In this document: piece by piece, positions 27,119-36,989 of the stretch
Position numbering within the stretch: position 1 is the first letter of the stretch
Layout: every line of letters begins with the position of its first letter
From: Lysobacteraceae bacterium
GTDB lineage: Bacteria; Pseudomonadota; Gammaproteobacteria; Xanthomonadales; Rhodanobacteraceae
Assembly: GCA_004143945.1 (NCBI GenBank)
Contig: SEHB01000003.1
Span: 186,001-250,000, forward strand
Length of the DNA: 64,000 nucleotides
Direction: 5' to 3'
Program-made: the position numbers and the translations under genes
The notes under the pieces: generated by a model
What the model was told of the DNA's origin: nothing
Seen by the model: only the letters and a program-made list of their open reading frames with translations
Database searches by the model: none

Positions 27119-28093
27119 TCACTTCCCCGGCTTGCCACGCGCAGTCGGCGGCGCGGCATCAGACCGCCTGGACGCGCGCTGGCGGCCGGACCTCGCGGCG
27201 CGCGGGCCAGGCTCCGCGCGGGTCGTCCGAGCGGCGATATGGTCGATGATCGCGCCAGCGACGTCGACGCCGCTCGCACCCTCGATGCCCTCGAGGCCGG
27301 GCGAGGAATTGACTTCCAGCACGAGCGGCCCGCGCGCCGAGCGCAGCAGGTCCACGCCCGCGACCTCGAGGCCCATCACCCGCGCGGCGCGCAGCGCGGA
27401 ATCGACTTCCTCGCCGCTGAGCTCGACCGCGTGCGCGCTGCCGCCGCGATGGATGTTCGCGCGGAAATCCCCTTCGGGCGCCTGCCGCCGCATCGCCGCG
27501 ACGACACGGTCGCCCACGACGAAGCAGCGCAGGTCGGCGCCGTCGGCCTCGCGCACGAACTCCTGCACGATGAAGTTCGCGTAGAGCGCGCGGAACGCCT
27601 CGATCATGCCCTGCGCCGCGCTGCGCTTCTCGGCCAGCAGCACGCCCTGCCCTTGCGCGCCCTCGTTAAGCTTGATCACGTGCGGCGGCTCGCCGAGCAT
27701 CGCGAGCAGGTCGCGCGTGTCGTCGGGGTTGTCGCCGAACACGGTGGTCGGCAGCCCGAGGCCTTCGCGCGCGAGCAGCTGCAGCGAACGCAGCTTGTCG
27801 CGCGCGCGCAGGATCGCATCGGATCCATTGAGCGAATACACGCCCATCATCTCGAACTGGCGCACCACCGCGGTGCCGTAGAACGTGATCGATGCGCCGA
27901 TGCGCGGAATCAGCGCATCGAACCCGCGCAACGCGCGCCCGCGCCAGTGCACCTCGAACGAACCGGCCGAGATGCGCATGTAGCAGCGCAACGGATCGAG
28001 CACGCGCACGCTGTGGCCGCGCGCGCGCGCGGCCTCGACCAGGCGGCGCGTCGAGTACAACGAGGCATTTCGTGAAAGGATCGCGATCTTCAT
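27119..28093 (-). CDS. rimK: Glutamate ligase RimK
   Basis: ATP-grasp enzyme that adds glutamate residues to the C-terminus of ribosomal protein S6, or makes poly-glutamate. 324 residues. The first ~290 match E. coli Rim[78 protein letters not shown] and [16 protein letters not shown] basic tail of about 30 residues follows, absent in E. coli. The ATG overlaps the TGA of the retropepsin-like gene (ATGA), forming a two-gene operon. Confidence 0.95.
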   Translation of the reverse strand: MKIAILSRNASLYSTRRLVEAARARGHSVRVLDPLRCYMRISAGSFEVHWRGRALRGFDALIPRIGASITFYGTAVVRQFEMMGVYSLNGSDAILRARDKLRSLQLLAREGLGLPTTVFGDNPDDTRDLLAMLGEPPHVIKLNEGAQGQGVLLAEKRSAAQGMIEAFRALYANFIVQEFVREADGADLRCFVVGDRVVAAMRRQAPEGDFRANIHRGGSAHAVELSGEEVDSALRAARVMGLEVAGVDLLRSARGPLVLEVNSSPGLEGIEGASGVDVAGAIIDHIAARTTRAEPGPRAARSGRQRASRRSDAAPPTARGKPGK

Positions 28094-28578
28094 GCGGGAT
28101 CCGGCAGCGGCCTTGGCCGAGGAAGCGAATAGGAAAGGCCCGGGTCGACCTGGAAGCGGCCGGCGAGGGCGCTGCGCCCGAGCAGCAGCGGGAACAGCAT
28201 GCCGCCGCGATCCGTCAGGTTGATGTCGATCTCGCACTCGCGGCCGGCGAGCGCGAGGCGAGTGCGGACGAACCAGCGCTGGCTCGAATGCCCGCCCGAG
28301 TCGCGCACCGGGCGCCGGTCCACGATCGGCGCCGCGCATTCGCGCACGCGCTGCGCGCGACGCCGAAGGCGCACGCCGAAACGCGCGACCCGCTCGCCCT
28401 GCTCCACCTCCACGCGAATCCACTCGACATGCAGCGACGAACTGCGCGCGCCGGTATCGAGCTTGGCGCGGATCGAGCGGATGTCGAGTCCGGGCAGGCC
28501 GACCCACTCGCGCCAGCCGAGGCGGGTGGGCAGCACGGACGCGGACTGGGGGCGGAGCAAACCAGCGGAGTCGGACAT
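28090..28578 (-). CDS. rimB: Retropepsin-like protease of the RimB / DUF785 family
   Basis: 162 residues. It has the aspartic-protease-like signature [14 protein letters not shown] and, later, [21 protein letters not shown], as in the RimB / RloA2 family that occurs beside rimK. These proteins counteract or edit RimK-added glutamates on S6; older annotations call them ATP-dependent zinc proteases. The start at 28578 follows the family. Translationally coupled to rimK. The name rimB is used for the rimABK set of Pseudomonas, where the protease regulates RimK; orthology here is inferred from pairing and motif. Confidence 0.85.
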   Translation of the reverse strand: MSDSAGLLRPQSASVLPTRLGWREWVGLPGLDIRSIRAKLDTGARSSSLHVEWIRVEVEQGERVARFGVRLRRRAQRVRECAAPIVDRRPVRDSGGHSSQRWFVRTRLALAGRECEIDINLTDRGGMLFPLLLGRSALAGRFQVDPGLSYSLPRPRPLPDPA

Positions 28579-28687
28579 GGGCGTACCTGGACATGGCCGA
28601 CGGCAGGCATCGCCGCGTGCGCTCGATCGGCCTGGCAGTGCGGACGCCGCAGCGCGGATGCTGCGGTCGGGGCGCACGGCAGGGGAA

Positions 28688-28761
28688 TGGAGCGGGTGAT
28701 GGGAATCGAACCCACGTTAGCAGCTTGGGAAGCTGCAGTTCTACCATTGAACTACACCCGC
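28688..28761 (-). tRNA. glyU: tRNA-Gly (anticodon CCC)
   Basis: Complete cloverleaf on the minus strand. Acceptor GCGGGTG with CACCCGC, D-loop TAGTTCAATGGTAGA, anticodon stem GCAGC/GCTGC around TTCCCAA (anticodon CCC), T-arm with GGTTCGATTCC, and an encoded CCA (28690-28688). Reads GGG glycine codons. Confidence 0.96.
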
Positions 28762-29017
28762 CCGCGTCGCGCGGACCGCGCGCGAGGCACGGTCCCGGCA
28801 AGCGGTCGCAAGCGTATCCGCGCCCGCGTTGCGCGGCAAGCCGGGCGCCCGGGTCAAGCGCGCGCAAGCCACGCGTAAGGAACCGCAAACACGCTGCGGC
28901 GGAAGGCGATCGTTCAGCCTCGCTGGACTGATATTGTGCTGTCTGTCAGACCGGGCGGCCGAGCACAGGGAGCAATCCCGCCGTGGCCGGCTCTGGCGTA
29001 GGCACAGGAGAGCAACG
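28762..29017. other. Upstream region of tRNA-Gly and the FecR gene
   Basis: 256 bases carrying the divergent promoters. A possible -10 for the FecR gene (TATTGT) is at 28931-28936, with no good -35. CAGGAG lies nine bases before the ATG at 29018. Nothing else recognised. Confidence 0.4.
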
Positions 29018-31444
29018 ATGTCCATCCATTCCCTGTTTTCGCGAGCCCGGCAAGCGGTCGCGGTGCTGCTCGTGCTCGGCCTCGTCGCCGGCGCCGGCAC
29101 CGCGCTGGCCGACCCGCCCGGTCGCGTCGCGCGCGTCGGCTACCTCAGCGGACAGGTCAGCTTCCAGCCGGCCGGTGACGACCGCTGGGCCGAAGTCGCG
29201 CTGAACCGCCCGCTCGTCACCGGCGACCGCCTCTACACCGATCGCGGATCGCGGACCGAGATGGACATCGGCGCGGCGACGATTCGCCTCGACGAGCGCA
29301 GCACGTTTACGCTGCTCAACCTCGACGACGACCTCGCCCAGCTCGAGCTCACCGAAGGCGTGATGCACCTGCGCGTGTTCAGCGTCTCGAACGGCCAGAG
29401 CTATGAAGTCGACACGCCGACGCTCGCGTTCGTGGTCAACCGCCCGGGCAGCTACCGCATCGACATCGACCCGAACGGCGAGTCCTCGATGGTCACGGTG
29501 TTCGAGGGCGGCGGCGACGTCTACGGCCAGGACAACGCGAGCTACAGCGTGCAGGCCGGCAGCTCGTACCGCTTCCACGACAGCGCGCTGCGCGACTACG
29601 AGGTGCTTGACCTCCCGCGCGGCGACGACTTCGACCGCTGGGTCGACGCGCGCGACACGCGCTACACGCGCTCGGTCTCGCGCAACTACGTCTCGTCCGA
29701 CACGATCGGCTATGCCGACCTCGACGAGTACGGCAGCTGGAGCAACGTGCCGCAGTACGGCCAGGTCTGGTATCCGACGCGCGTATCGGCCGGCTGGGCG
29801 CCGTACCGCAGCGGCCACTGGTCGTGGATCGACCCGTGGGGCTGGACCTGGGTCGACAACAACCCCTGGGGCTTCGCGCCGTTCCACTACGGCCGCTGGG
29901 CCTACGTCGGCAACCGTTGGGGCTGGTGCCCGGGCCCGCGCCACGTGCGCGCGGTGTATGCGCCCGCGCTGGTCGCCTTCGTCGGTGGCAACGGCTGGGG
30001 CGTGTCGATCAACGCGGGCGGCCCGGTCGGCTGGTTCCCGCTCGGCCCGCGCGACGTGTACGTGCCGTGGTACCGCGCTTCGCGCGGCTACTTCAACAAC
30101 GTCAACGTACGCAACACCACGGTGATCAACAACATCCACATCACCAACGTGTACAACAACTACTCGTCGGGACGCCCGATCAACAACGTCGACTACGCGT
30201 ATCGCCGCAACGCGTCCGCGCTGACCGCGGTTCCGCGTGATGCGTTCGTCGCGGGTCGCCCGGTCGCCAATGCGCGCGTGCGGGTCGACGAAGCGCGCCT
30301 GCGCAGCGCCGAGGTCGTGAGCCGCGTCGCGGTCGCACCGACGCGCGACAGCTTCGTCGCCGGCCGCGTGCGCTCGGCGCCCGCCGAGGCCACGCGCGCG
30401 TTCGATCGGCGGGTCGTCGCGCGCACCGCGCCGCCCGCGCGTGCGGTACCGAGCACCCGTGCACGCGTCGAGGCGATCCAGCGCAACAACGCACAGCCGC
30501 TCGCGCGCGAGCAGTTGCGCGAGCTGTCGCAGCGTCCCGGGAGCGCGGCCAGCAACCGCAGGGCGCCGGCCGAGCGCGTGAGCGTGGTCGGCCAGGGCGC
30601 GCGCGATCCGAAGCCGTTGCCGAACCGTGCGAGCGCGACGCGCCAGCGCGGCGATGCCGACGGCCAGCGCGCGCCGCAGCAGCGCACCACGCCGGCCGAT
30701 CGCGAGCGCATCATGCCGACCGGTGGCGAACGCGCTCCGGCTGCACGCGGTCCGGCGAACGATCGCGCGAGCGGAAACCCGGCGCGCGAACGCGCTGCCG
30801 GGTCGAACCGCGAGGCGGTGCCGTCTTCTCGCTTCGCGCCACGCGGCGAACGCTCCACGCCGGCGCGCGACGCGACGCCGCGCGGCACCGCCCAGCCGCG
30901 CGGCGAATCGCGCACGACGCCGGCCGAACGCGCGCGCCCCGAGGCCCGTGACTCCGGCAACGAGCGCGCCGCGCGCGAGCCGACGCAGCGCGCGCAACCG
31001 CGCGCCGAGTCGCGCAACGCGCCGGCGCAGCGCACGCAGCCGCAGCCGCAGCCGCGCGAGTCGCGCAGCGTGCAGGCGCCGCGCGAGGCGACGCAGCGGG
31101 CCCAGCCACGCAATGCACCGCAGCAGCGCAGCGAACCGGTGCAGCGCGAATCGCGCCAGCCGCGCGCGGAATCGCGCAGCGCCCCGGTGCAACGCAGCGC
31201 GCCCGCGCCGCGCCAGGAGCCGCAGCGCCCGGCGCCGGTGCAACGCTCGGAACCGCGCAGCGCCCCGCAGCCGCGCAGCGCACCGGTGCAGCGCCAAGCA
31301 CCGCAACCGCGCAGCGAGCCGCAGCAGCGGAGTGCTCCGCAGCCGCGCAGCGCCCCGCAGCCGCGCAACGAGCCGCAGCAGCGCAGCGAGCCGCAACGTC
31401 GTGGTCGCAACAACGACAAGGACGACGACGACCGCCGCCGCTGA
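29018..31444 (+). CDS. FecR-domain / DUF6600 exported protein with very long Arg-Pro-Gln-Ser tail
   Basis: 808 residues. Signal peptide ending TALA (about 31). FecR-like domain about 40-190 (GRVARVGYLSGQVSF, DRLYTDRGSRTEMDIGAATIRLDERS). DUF6600-type Trp/Tyr/Gly-rich region about 230-400 (WGWTWVDNNPWGFAPFHYGRW). From about 480 to the end the protein is almost only Arg, Pro, Gln, Ser, Ala and Glu, with many copies of PQPRSAP, QQRSEP and AQPRAES. It ends NNDKDDDDRRR. No TM. The domain is common in Burkholderia and Xanthomonadales envelopes, with no proven function. The tail is extremely basic and likely disordered. Confidence 0.88.
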   Translation: MSIHSLFSRARQAVAVLLVLGLVAGAGTALADPPGRVARVGYLSGQVSFQPAGDDRWAEVALNRPLVTGDRLYTDRGSRTEMDIGAATIRLDERSTFTLLNLDDDLAQLELTEGVMHLRVFSVSNGQSYEVDTPTLAFVVNRPGSYRIDIDPNGESSMVTVFEGGGDVYGQDNASYSVQAGSSYRFHDSALRDYEVLDLPRGDDFDRWVDARDTRYTRSVSRNYVSSDTIGYADLDEYGSWSNVPQYGQVWYPTRVSAGWAPYRSGHWSWIDPWGWTWVDNNPWGFAPFHYGRWAYVGNRWGWCPGPRHVRAVYAPALVAFVGGNGWGVSINAGGPVGWFPLGPRDVYVPWYRASRGYFNNVNVRNTTVINNIHITNVYNNYSSGRPINNVDYAYRRNASALTAVPRDAFVAGRPVANARVRVDEARLRSAEVVSRVAVAPTRDSFVAGRVRSAPAEATRAFDRRVVARTAPPARAVPSTRARVEAIQRNNAQPLAREQLRELSQRPGSAASNRRAPAERVSVVGQGARDPKPLPNRASATRQRGDADGQRAPQQRTTPADRERIMPTGGERAPAARGPANDRASGNPARERAAGSNREAVPSSRFAPRGERSTPARDATPRGTAQPRGESRTTPAERARPEARDSGNERAAREPTQRAQPRAESRNAPAQRTQPQPQPRESRSVQAPREATQRAQPRNAPQQRSEPVQRESRQPRAESRSAPVQRSAPAPRQEPQRPAPVQRSEPRSAPQPRSAPVQRQAPQPRSEPQQRSAPQPRSAPQPRNEPQQRSEPQRRGRNNDKDDDDRRR

Positions 31445-31466
31445 GCCGCCACGGTTCGCACATCGA

Positions 31467-31496
31467 CGCCGCGCCCTTGCCGGGCGCGGCGTTTTT
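31467..31496 (+). terminator. Rho-independent terminator of the FecR gene
   Basis: CGCCGCGCCC and GGGCGCGGCG form a 10-base-pair stem with a five-base loop, followed by TTTTT. It lies 22 bases after the stop. Confidence 0.9.
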
Positions 31497-31533
31497 CGTT
31501 GGTCGCGGCGCGTCCACGCACTACACTAGGCGC

Positions 31534-31734
31534 ATGAAAATCCAGCTCAACGGCAGCGAACGCGAAGTCGAGGCTCCGCTCTCGCTCGAGCAATTGCTCG
31601 AGGCCAGCGGCTACGCCGGGCGCCGCGTCGCGGTCGAGGTCAACCACGAAATCGTGCCGCGCAGCCGCTACCCGCTGTACGAGTTGTCCGCCGGCGACCG
31701 CATCGAGATCGTGCACGCGATCGGCGGCGGCTGA
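31534..31734 (+). CDS. thiS: Sulfur carrier protein ThiS
   Basis: 66 residues, ubiquitin-like, ending in the obligatory Gly-Gly (AIGGG). Carries sulfur as a C-terminal thiocarboxylate for thiazole synthesis. Text such as [22 protein letters not shown] and [21 protein letters not shown] is typical. Followed 49 bases later by thiG, so they form an operon. Confidence 0.95.
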   Translation: MKIQLNGSEREVEAPLSLEQLLEASGYAGRRVAVEVNHEIVPRSRYPLYELSAGDRIEIVHAIGGG

Positions 31735-31783
31735 TGCGCGGCTTGCGCGCATGCACTCCCCCCACTTTCCCTGGCCCCCGTCG

Positions 31784-32587
31784 ATGAACCTGCCCGAATA
31801 CCCCGAGCCCGCCAGCGATCCGCTCGTGATCGCGGGACGCACCTATCGCTCGCGCCTGCTCACGGGCACCGGCAAGTTCAGGGACCTCGACGAAACGCGT
31901 CGCGCGACCGAAGCGGCGGGTGCCGAAATCGTGACGGTCGCGATCAGGCGCACGAACATCGGGCAGGACCCGGATGCGCCGAACCTGCTCGACGTGCTCC
32001 CGCCGGACCGCTACACGCTGCTGCCGAACACCGCGGGCTGCTATACCGCGGAGGACGCGCTGCGCACCTGCAGGCTCGCGCGCGAACTGCTCGATGGCCA
32101 TACGCTGGTCAAGCTCGAGGTGCTCGGCGATCCGAAGACCTTGTTCCCCGATGTCGTGCAGACCCTCGCCGCCGCCGAAACGCTCGTGCGTGAAGGTTTC
32201 CAGGTCATGGTCTACACCTCCGACGATCCGATCGTCGCGCGCCAGCTCGAGCAGATCGGCTGCGTCGCGGTGATGCCGCTGGCCGCGCCGATCGGCTCCG
32301 GGCTCGGCATCCAGAACCGCTGGAACCTGCTCGAGATCGTCGAGAACGCGAAGGTTCCGGTGCTCGTCGACGCAGGCGTCGGCACCGCTTCGGACGCCGC
32401 GATCGCGATGGAACTCGGTTGCGACGGCGTCCTCATGAACACCGCGATCGCCGGCGCGAAGGACCCCGTGCGGATGGCGCGCGCGATGCGACTCGCGGTC
32501 GAGGCCGGGCGCGATGCGTTCCTCGCAGGCCGCATTCCGCGCAAGCGGCATGCATCGGCCTCGAGTCCGATCGACGGCGTGATCTGA
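31784..32587 (+). CDS. thiG: Thiazole synthase ThiG
   Basis: Builds the thiazole phosphate ring of thiamine from DXP, dehydroglycine and ThiS thiocarboxylate. 267 residues, TIM barrel. Key text: [18 protein letters not shown], the Schiff-base Lys110 in [36 protein letters not shown] and [14 protein letters not shown]. The start at 31784 is the family start; an ATG 11 codons upstream is possible. Follows thiS. No thiamine riboswitch was found upstream, so this two-gene unit may be constitutive here. Confidence 0.96.
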   Translation: MNLPEYPEPASDPLVIAGRTYRSRLLTGTGKFRDLDETRRATEAAGAEIVTVAIRRTNIGQDPDAPNLLDVLPPDRYTLLPNTAGCYTAEDALRTCRLARELLDGHTLVKLEVLGDPKTLFPDVVQTLAAAETLVREGFQVMVYTSDDPIVARQLEQIGCVAVMPLAAPIGSGLGIQNRWNLLEIVENAKVPVLVDAGVGTASDAAIAMELGCDGVLMNTAIAGAKDPVRMARAMRLAVEAGRDAFLAGRIPRKRHASASSPIDGVI

Positions 32588-32610
32588 GGCGACCGGCGGT
32601 GATCGCGCGC

Positions 32611-33300
32611 ATGGATGAATCCGACGCCCACGCGCGCCGCATCCGCAGCTTCGTGCTGCGGCAGGGCCGCTTCACGCCCGCGCAGCAGCGCGCGTTCGAC
32701 CTGCACTGGGCGCGCTTCGGCGTCGACTTCGAGGGCCGCGCGCGCGACCTCGACGCGCTGTTCGGGCGGACTGCCCCGCGCGTGCTCGAGATCGGCTTCG
32801 GCAACGGCGAGCAGCTGCTGCACTCGGCGCAGGCGGAGCCCGCGCGCGATTTCATCGGCATCGAGGTGCATCGCCCCGGCGTCGGCCGCCTGATGAACGC
32901 GCTCGCCGACGCCGGCAGCACGAACGTGCGCCTCTACAACCACGATGCGGTCGAGGTGCTCGAACGCGAGATCGCGCCCGCCGCGCTGTCCGAGGTGCGC
33001 ATCTACTTCCCCGATCCCTGGCACAAGAAGCGCCACAACAAGCGCCGGCTGCTGCAGCCCGCATTCCTCGCGCTGCTCGCGACGCGCACCGCGCCGGGCG
33101 GCCGCTTGCATTTGGCGACCGACTGGGCCGACTATGCCCTGCACATGCAGGACGTGCTCGCCGGCAGCCCGCAATGGCGCGTCGATCCGTTCCACCTCGA
33201 CCCGACGGCGCGCCCGGCCTGGCGCATCGAGACGCACTTCGAACGCCGCGGCCTGCGCCTCGGCCATGGGGTATGGGATTTCGTCCATGAACGAACCTGA
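32611..33300 (+). CDS. trmB: tRNA (guanine-N7)-methyltransferase
   Basis: SAM-dependent enzyme that makes m7G46 in tRNA. 229 residues. SAM-binding [34 protein letters not shown] and the hallmark [17 protein letters not shown], then [14 protein letters not shown]. 24 bases after thiG, so probably the third gene of the thiS-thiG unit, a common arrangement in gammaproteobacteria. ATG at 32611; a GTG four codons upstream is possible. Confidence 0.96.
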   Translation: MDESDAHARRIRSFVLRQGRFTPAQQRAFDLHWARFGVDFEGRARDLDALFGRTAPRVLEIGFGNGEQLLHSAQAEPARDFIGIEVHRPGVGRLMNALADAGSTNVRLYNHDAVEVLEREIAPAALSEVRIYFPDPWHKKRHNKRRLLQPAFLALLATRTAPGGRLHLATDWADYALHMQDVLAGSPQWRVDPFHLDPTARPAWRIETHFERRGLRLGHGVWDFVHERT

Positions 33301-33343
33301 GCGCACCTGCGCGCCGGCCTGATAAAAAGCCATCACGCCCCGA

Positions 33344-35194
33344 ATGGACGCCGGCCTGACCCTCACCACCAACATGACGCTCGTGTTCGTGCTGCTCGCG
33401 TTCACGGTGCTGATGCTGGTGCTGGAGTGGATCCGCGCCGACCTCGTCGCGCTGCTCGTGATCGTGGTGATCGGCATCACGCGCCTGTTGCCCGTGGACC
33501 AGCTGTTCGACGGCTTCGCGGGCAACGCGGTGATCTCGCTGATCGCGGTCATGATCATGGGTGCCGGCCTCGACCGCACCGGCGTGCTCGGCAAGGCCGC
33601 CTCCTTCATCGTGCGCACCGCCGGCGGCATCGAGGCGCGCGTATCGCTGCTCGTCAACGCGATGGTCGGCAGCCTCTCCGCGGTGATCCAGAGCCAGGCA
33701 CTGGCCGCGCTGTTCCTGCCGGTCGCCAGCCGCGTCAGCGCACGCACCGGCATCCCGCTCAAGCGCCTGCTGCTGCCGATGGCCTGCATGATCCTGTGCG
33801 GCACCAACATCACGATGATCTCGAATTCGCCGCTGATCCTGCTCAACGACCTGATCGCGAGCGCGAACCGGAACCTGCCGCCCGGCGCGCAGACGATCGA
33901 ACCGTTCAGCCTGTTCGCGGTCGCGCCGATCGGCATCCCGCTGCTGCTCGGTGGACTGCTGTTCTTCGCGCTGTTCACGCGACGGCTGTTGCCGAGCGAC
34001 GAGGAACGCCAGAAGGTCACGCCGGGCCGCACCGAAACCTACTTCGCCGAAACCTACGGCATCGACGGCGACGTGGTCGAACTGCTGGTGACGACGGACA
34101 GCCCGCTGGTCGGCATGAGCGTGGGGGAGGTCGAGCAACTGCGCGGCGCGCCGCTGATCCTCGCGCTCAAGACCGGCAACGAGGCACGGCTTGCGCCGCC
34201 CGGCGACCAGATGATCTGGGTCGGCAGCGTGCTCGGCGTGCTCGGCAAGCGCGACGCCGTCAATGCGTTCGCGAACAACCAGCTGTGCCAGGTGCAGGCG
34301 CGACTGCGCAACTTCGGCGACCTGTTCAATCCGACCCGCGCGGGTATTTCCGAGGCCGTGATCCCGCCGAACTCGCGCTGGATCAAGAAGACGATCGGCG
34401 AACTGCGCATCCGCAAGACCCACGGCATCTCGGTGCTCGCGGTCAACCGCGGCGACCAGGTCTTCCGCGAGGACGTGCGCCAGGTCGAGCTGCGCGCAGG
34501 CGACACGCTGGTGCTGCACAGCGTCTGGCGCGATCTCGCGCAGACGGCCGAATCGCGCGACTTCGTCGTCGTGACCGACTTCCCGAAGGAGGAACAACGG
34601 CCGAGCAAGATCTGGCACGCGGTGTTCTTCTTCGCGCTCGCGCTCGGCCTCGGCCTGTTCACCGACATCCGGCTCTCGATCGCGATGCTGATCGGCGCGG
34701 TCGGCATGCTGCTGACCGGCGTGCTCAACATGGACGAGGCGTACGGCGCGATCAACTGGAAGACGATCTTCACGCTCGCCTGCCTGATCCCGCTCGGCTG
34801 GGCGATGGATTCGACCGGTGCCGCCGCGTGGATCGCGCAGGAAGTGCTGCGCTACCTCGGCGAGTGGCCGCAGTGGGGCCTGCAGGCGGTGCTCGCGGTG
34901 ATCACGCTGCTGTGCGCGCAGGTCGTCTCCAACGTCGGCGCGGCGGTCATGATGGTGCCGATGGCGATCAACGTCGCGCTCGCGTCGGGCGGGAATCCCG
35001 CGGTGTACGCGCTGGTGGTCGCGATCTCGACCTCGAACACGTTCATCCTGCCGAGCGCGAACCCGGTCATCATGATCGTCAGCGGCGCGGGCAGTTATCG
35101 CCAGCGCGATTTCCTGCGCGTAGGCCTGCCACTGACGCTGCTGATGCTCGCGATCATGCTGGTGTCGGTGAACCTCGTGTTCGGACGCGGCTGA
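33344..35194 (+). CDS. SLC13/DASS-family membrane carrier with TrkA-C (RCK-C) domains
   Basis: 616 residues. Two blocks of transmembrane helices (about 10-225 and 425-616) flank a cytosolic region of about 200 residues with two TrkA-C/RCK-C-like segments (GDVVELLVTTDSPLVGMSV and RWIKKTIGELRIRKTHGISVLAVNRG). The membrane part has GTNITMISNSPLI and STSNTFILPSANPV, the paired substrate motifs of anion/dicarboxylate:sodium symporters. This layout matches sulfate or dicarboxylate permeases of the SLC13 group. Substrate not set; sulfate, dicarboxylate or another anion. 43 bases after trmB. Confidence 0.9.
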   Translation: MDAGLTLTTNMTLVFVLLAFTVLMLVLEWIRADLVALLVIVVIGITRLLPVDQLFDGFAGNAVISLIAVMIMGAGLDRTGVLGKAASFIVRTAGGIEARVSLLVNAMVGSLSAVIQSQALAALFLPVASRVSARTGIPLKRLLLPMACMILCGTNITMISNSPLILLNDLIASANRNLPPGAQTIEPFSLFAVAPIGIPLLLGGLLFFALFTRRLLPSDEERQKVTPGRTETYFAETYGIDGDVVELLVTTDSPLVGMSVGEVEQLRGAPLILALKTGNEARLAPPGDQMIWVGSVLGVLGKRDAVNAFANNQLCQVQARLRNFGDLFNPTRAGISEAVIPPNSRWIKKTIGELRIRKTHGISVLAVNRGDQVFREDVRQVELRAGDTLVLHSVWRDLAQTAESRDFVVVTDFPKEEQRPSKIWHAVFFFALALGLGLFTDIRLSIAMLIGAVGMLLTGVLNMDEAYGAINWKTIFTLACLIPLGWAMDSTGAAAWIAQEVLRYLGEWPQWGLQAVLAVITLLCAQVVSNVGAAVMMVPMAINVALASGGNPAVYALVVAISTSNTFILPSANPVIMIVSGAGSYRQRDFLRVGLPLTLLMLAIMLVSVNLVFGRG

Positions 35195-35198
35195 GGGC

Positions 35199-35528
35199 TC
35201 AGCGCAGCCACACCGCGCCGTCCAGCACCTCGACGCGCAGCGCGACCAGGCCGCTTCGCGCGGGCCCGCCGAGGCAGGCGCCACTGTCGACCGCGAAGCT
35301 CGCGCCGTGCACCGCGCAGGTCAGGCGCCCGTCGCGCACGAGGAACTTGCCCGGCGCGTAGTCGAGAGCGCGGCCCGCATGCGGGCACTCGTTGTGGTAC
35401 GCGAACGCCGCGCCACCGCGCCGCAGCACGATGAGGTCGAATCCGCCGGTCGCGCTCGGCACGTGCACGCCGATCGCGCCGCCATCGGGAATGTCGTCGA
35501 GCCGGCACAGCGGCGCGCGGTCGTCCAT
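35199..35528 (-). CDS. Rieske [2Fe-2S] domain protein
   Basis: 109 residues forming a single Rieske fold. Cluster ligands are visible as CPHAGRALDYAPG and CAVHGASFAVDSGACLGGPA. This is the small ferredoxin-like subtype found in nitrite-reductase-small-subunit-like and oxygenase-associated proteins, so it probably transfers electrons in the cytosol. No partner oxygenase or reductase gene is beside it. Ends four bases from the SLC13 gene, convergent. Confidence 0.9.
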   Translation of the reverse strand: MDDRAPLCRLDDIPDGGAIGVHVPSATGGFDLIVLRRGGAAFAYHNECPHAGRALDYAPGKFLVRDGRLTCAVHGASFAVDSGACLGGPARSGLVALRVEVLDGAVWLR

Positions 35529-35626
35529 GCCATCCTTCGGCACTTGCCGGGTCGCGGCGCGACCCCTATGTTGGATGGTTCGAGAACCTCGCAACCCGCA
35601 CAGTTTCGCACACGGAGAACCCGCCG

Positions 35627-35914
35627 ATGTTCCATGCCCGCTTCCGCAGCATCCGGCCGCGCCATCCGCTCGCGCGCCTGCTGCTCGGCCTCGTCGGCGT
35701 CGTCGTCGCACTGATCCTCGTCGCGGTCGGCGTGTTCGCGGCCGCGGCACTCGCGATCGGTGGCGCCCTGCTGCTGCTCGCGCGCTCGTTGCGCACGCGC
35801 GCGCCGGCCACGCCGCGCGCGCGTCCCGCGACCGTCGCGGGCGTGATCGAAGGCGAGTTCTCGGTCGTCGACGGCCCGGGCACGCCGGTGCGGATGAAGT
35901 CGCCGCAGTTCTGA
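35627..35914 (+). CDS. Small membrane protein
   Basis: 95 residues. One long hydrophobic stretch (about 18-52, ALILVAVGVFAAAALAIGGA), enough for one or two membrane passes, follows a basic N-terminus. The rest is cytosolic or periplasmic (GVIEGEFSVVDGPG). No family recognised. An ATG at 35627 after GGAGAAC. Divergent from the Rieske gene. Confidence 0.65.
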   Translation: MFHARFRSIRPRHPLARLLLGLVGVVVALILVAVGVFAAAALAIGGALLLLARSLRTRAPATPRARPATVAGVIEGEFSVVDGPGTPVRMKSPQF

Positions 35915-36043
35915 ACCGGGCCTGGCGCGCTCGTCGGACGCGCGCGCATTGGCCCTGCCGCGCGCGCGGCGGGCGGCCCTCGTGATCGTCCCCTGCCACC
36001 CCATTGATGCGGCGCGGCGACCTGCCGCGCCCAGGACACCCCG

Positions 36044-36967
36044 ATGGACGACCCCGTGCGCCGCACCGACGCCGCCGCAGGCACCACCGATTCCGCCGCG
36101 CGTCGTCGCTGGCTGGTGCCGCTCGCGCTGGTCTCGCTGTACTTCATCTGGGGCTCGACCTATCTCGCGATTCGCGTCGCGCTCGAGAGCTATCCGCCGT
36201 TCCTGATGGCCGCGGTGCGCTTCATCGCGGCCGGCGCCGTGCTCTACGGGTTCCTGCGCTGGCGCGGCATGGCCGCGCCGACGCGCACGCAATGGCTCAA
36301 TGCCGCGGCCACCGGGGCGATGCTGCTCGGTCTCGGCAATGGCCTGGTCTGCTTCGCCGAACAGAGCGTGCCCTCGGGCCTCGCCGCCGTCGCGGTCGCG
36401 AGCATGCCGCTGTTCGCCGCGATGTTCGGCGGACTCTACGGCGCCTGGCCCGCGCGCATGGAATGGGCAGGCCTCGCGGTGGGCTTCGGCGGCGTGGTCC
36501 TGCTGAACCTCGGCGGCAGCATGGGCAGTGCGCCGCTCGGTGCCCTCGCGTTGATCGTCGCGGCGGCGGCGTGGGCGTTCGGGTCGGTCTGGAGCAAGCG
36601 CCGCAACATGCCGCCCGCGGCGATGAATACCGCGGCCCAGATGCTCACGGGCGGCGTGATCCTGCTCGTGTTCGCGCTCGTGGTCGGGGAGCGCTGGCCG
36701 GCCGCACCGTCGGCATCCGCGAGCCTCGCGGTCGTTTATCTCGCGGTTGCGGGTTCGCTGGTCGGATTCAGCGCTTACCTGTACCTGCTGAACACGGTCC
36801 GCCCTGCGCTCGCGACGAGCTACGCCTACGTCAATCCGCCGGTGGCGGTGATGGTCGGCGTCGCGTTCGGCGGCGAAGTCGTGCATTCGCTGGACATCGT
36901 CGCGATGGTCGTGATTCTCGTGGGCGTGGGACTGATCGCGCTCGCGCGCGAGCGCAAGGCGGGCTGA
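36044..36967 (+). CDS. yedA: EamA-family transporter, YedA-like
   Basis: 307 residues with ten predicted transmembrane helices in two EamA halves (about 22-150 and 160-303). FIWGSTYLAIRVALESYPPFLMAAVRF is the family's first-helix signature; AFGSVWSKR lies between halves, and YLYLLNTVRPALATSYAYVNPPVAV begins the last block. YedA-type members export amino acids or metabolites; the substrate is not known. Single gene. Confidence 0.9.
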   Translation: MDDPVRRTDAAAGTTDSAARRRWLVPLALVSLYFIWGSTYLAIRVALESYPPFLMAAVRFIAAGAVLYGFLRWRGMAAPTRTQWLNAAATGAMLLGLGNGLVCFAEQSVPSGLAAVAVASMPLFAAMFGGLYGAWPARMEWAGLAVGFGGVVLLNLGGSMGSAPLGALALIVAAAAWAFGSVWSKRRNMPPAAMNTAAQMLTGGVILLVFALVVGERWPAAPSASASLAVVYLAVAGSLVGFSAYLYLLNTVRPALATSYAYVNPPVAVMVGVAFGGEVVHSLDIVAMVVILVGVGLIALARERKAG

Positions 36968-36989
36968 CGCCCCTTGCGCGCGTCGATTC

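Noticed and set aside
31747-31784. thiG start 11 codons upstream (ATG at 31751)
   Set aside because: The extension is His/Pro-rich and not part of the family; the start at 31784 is preferred, though not proven.
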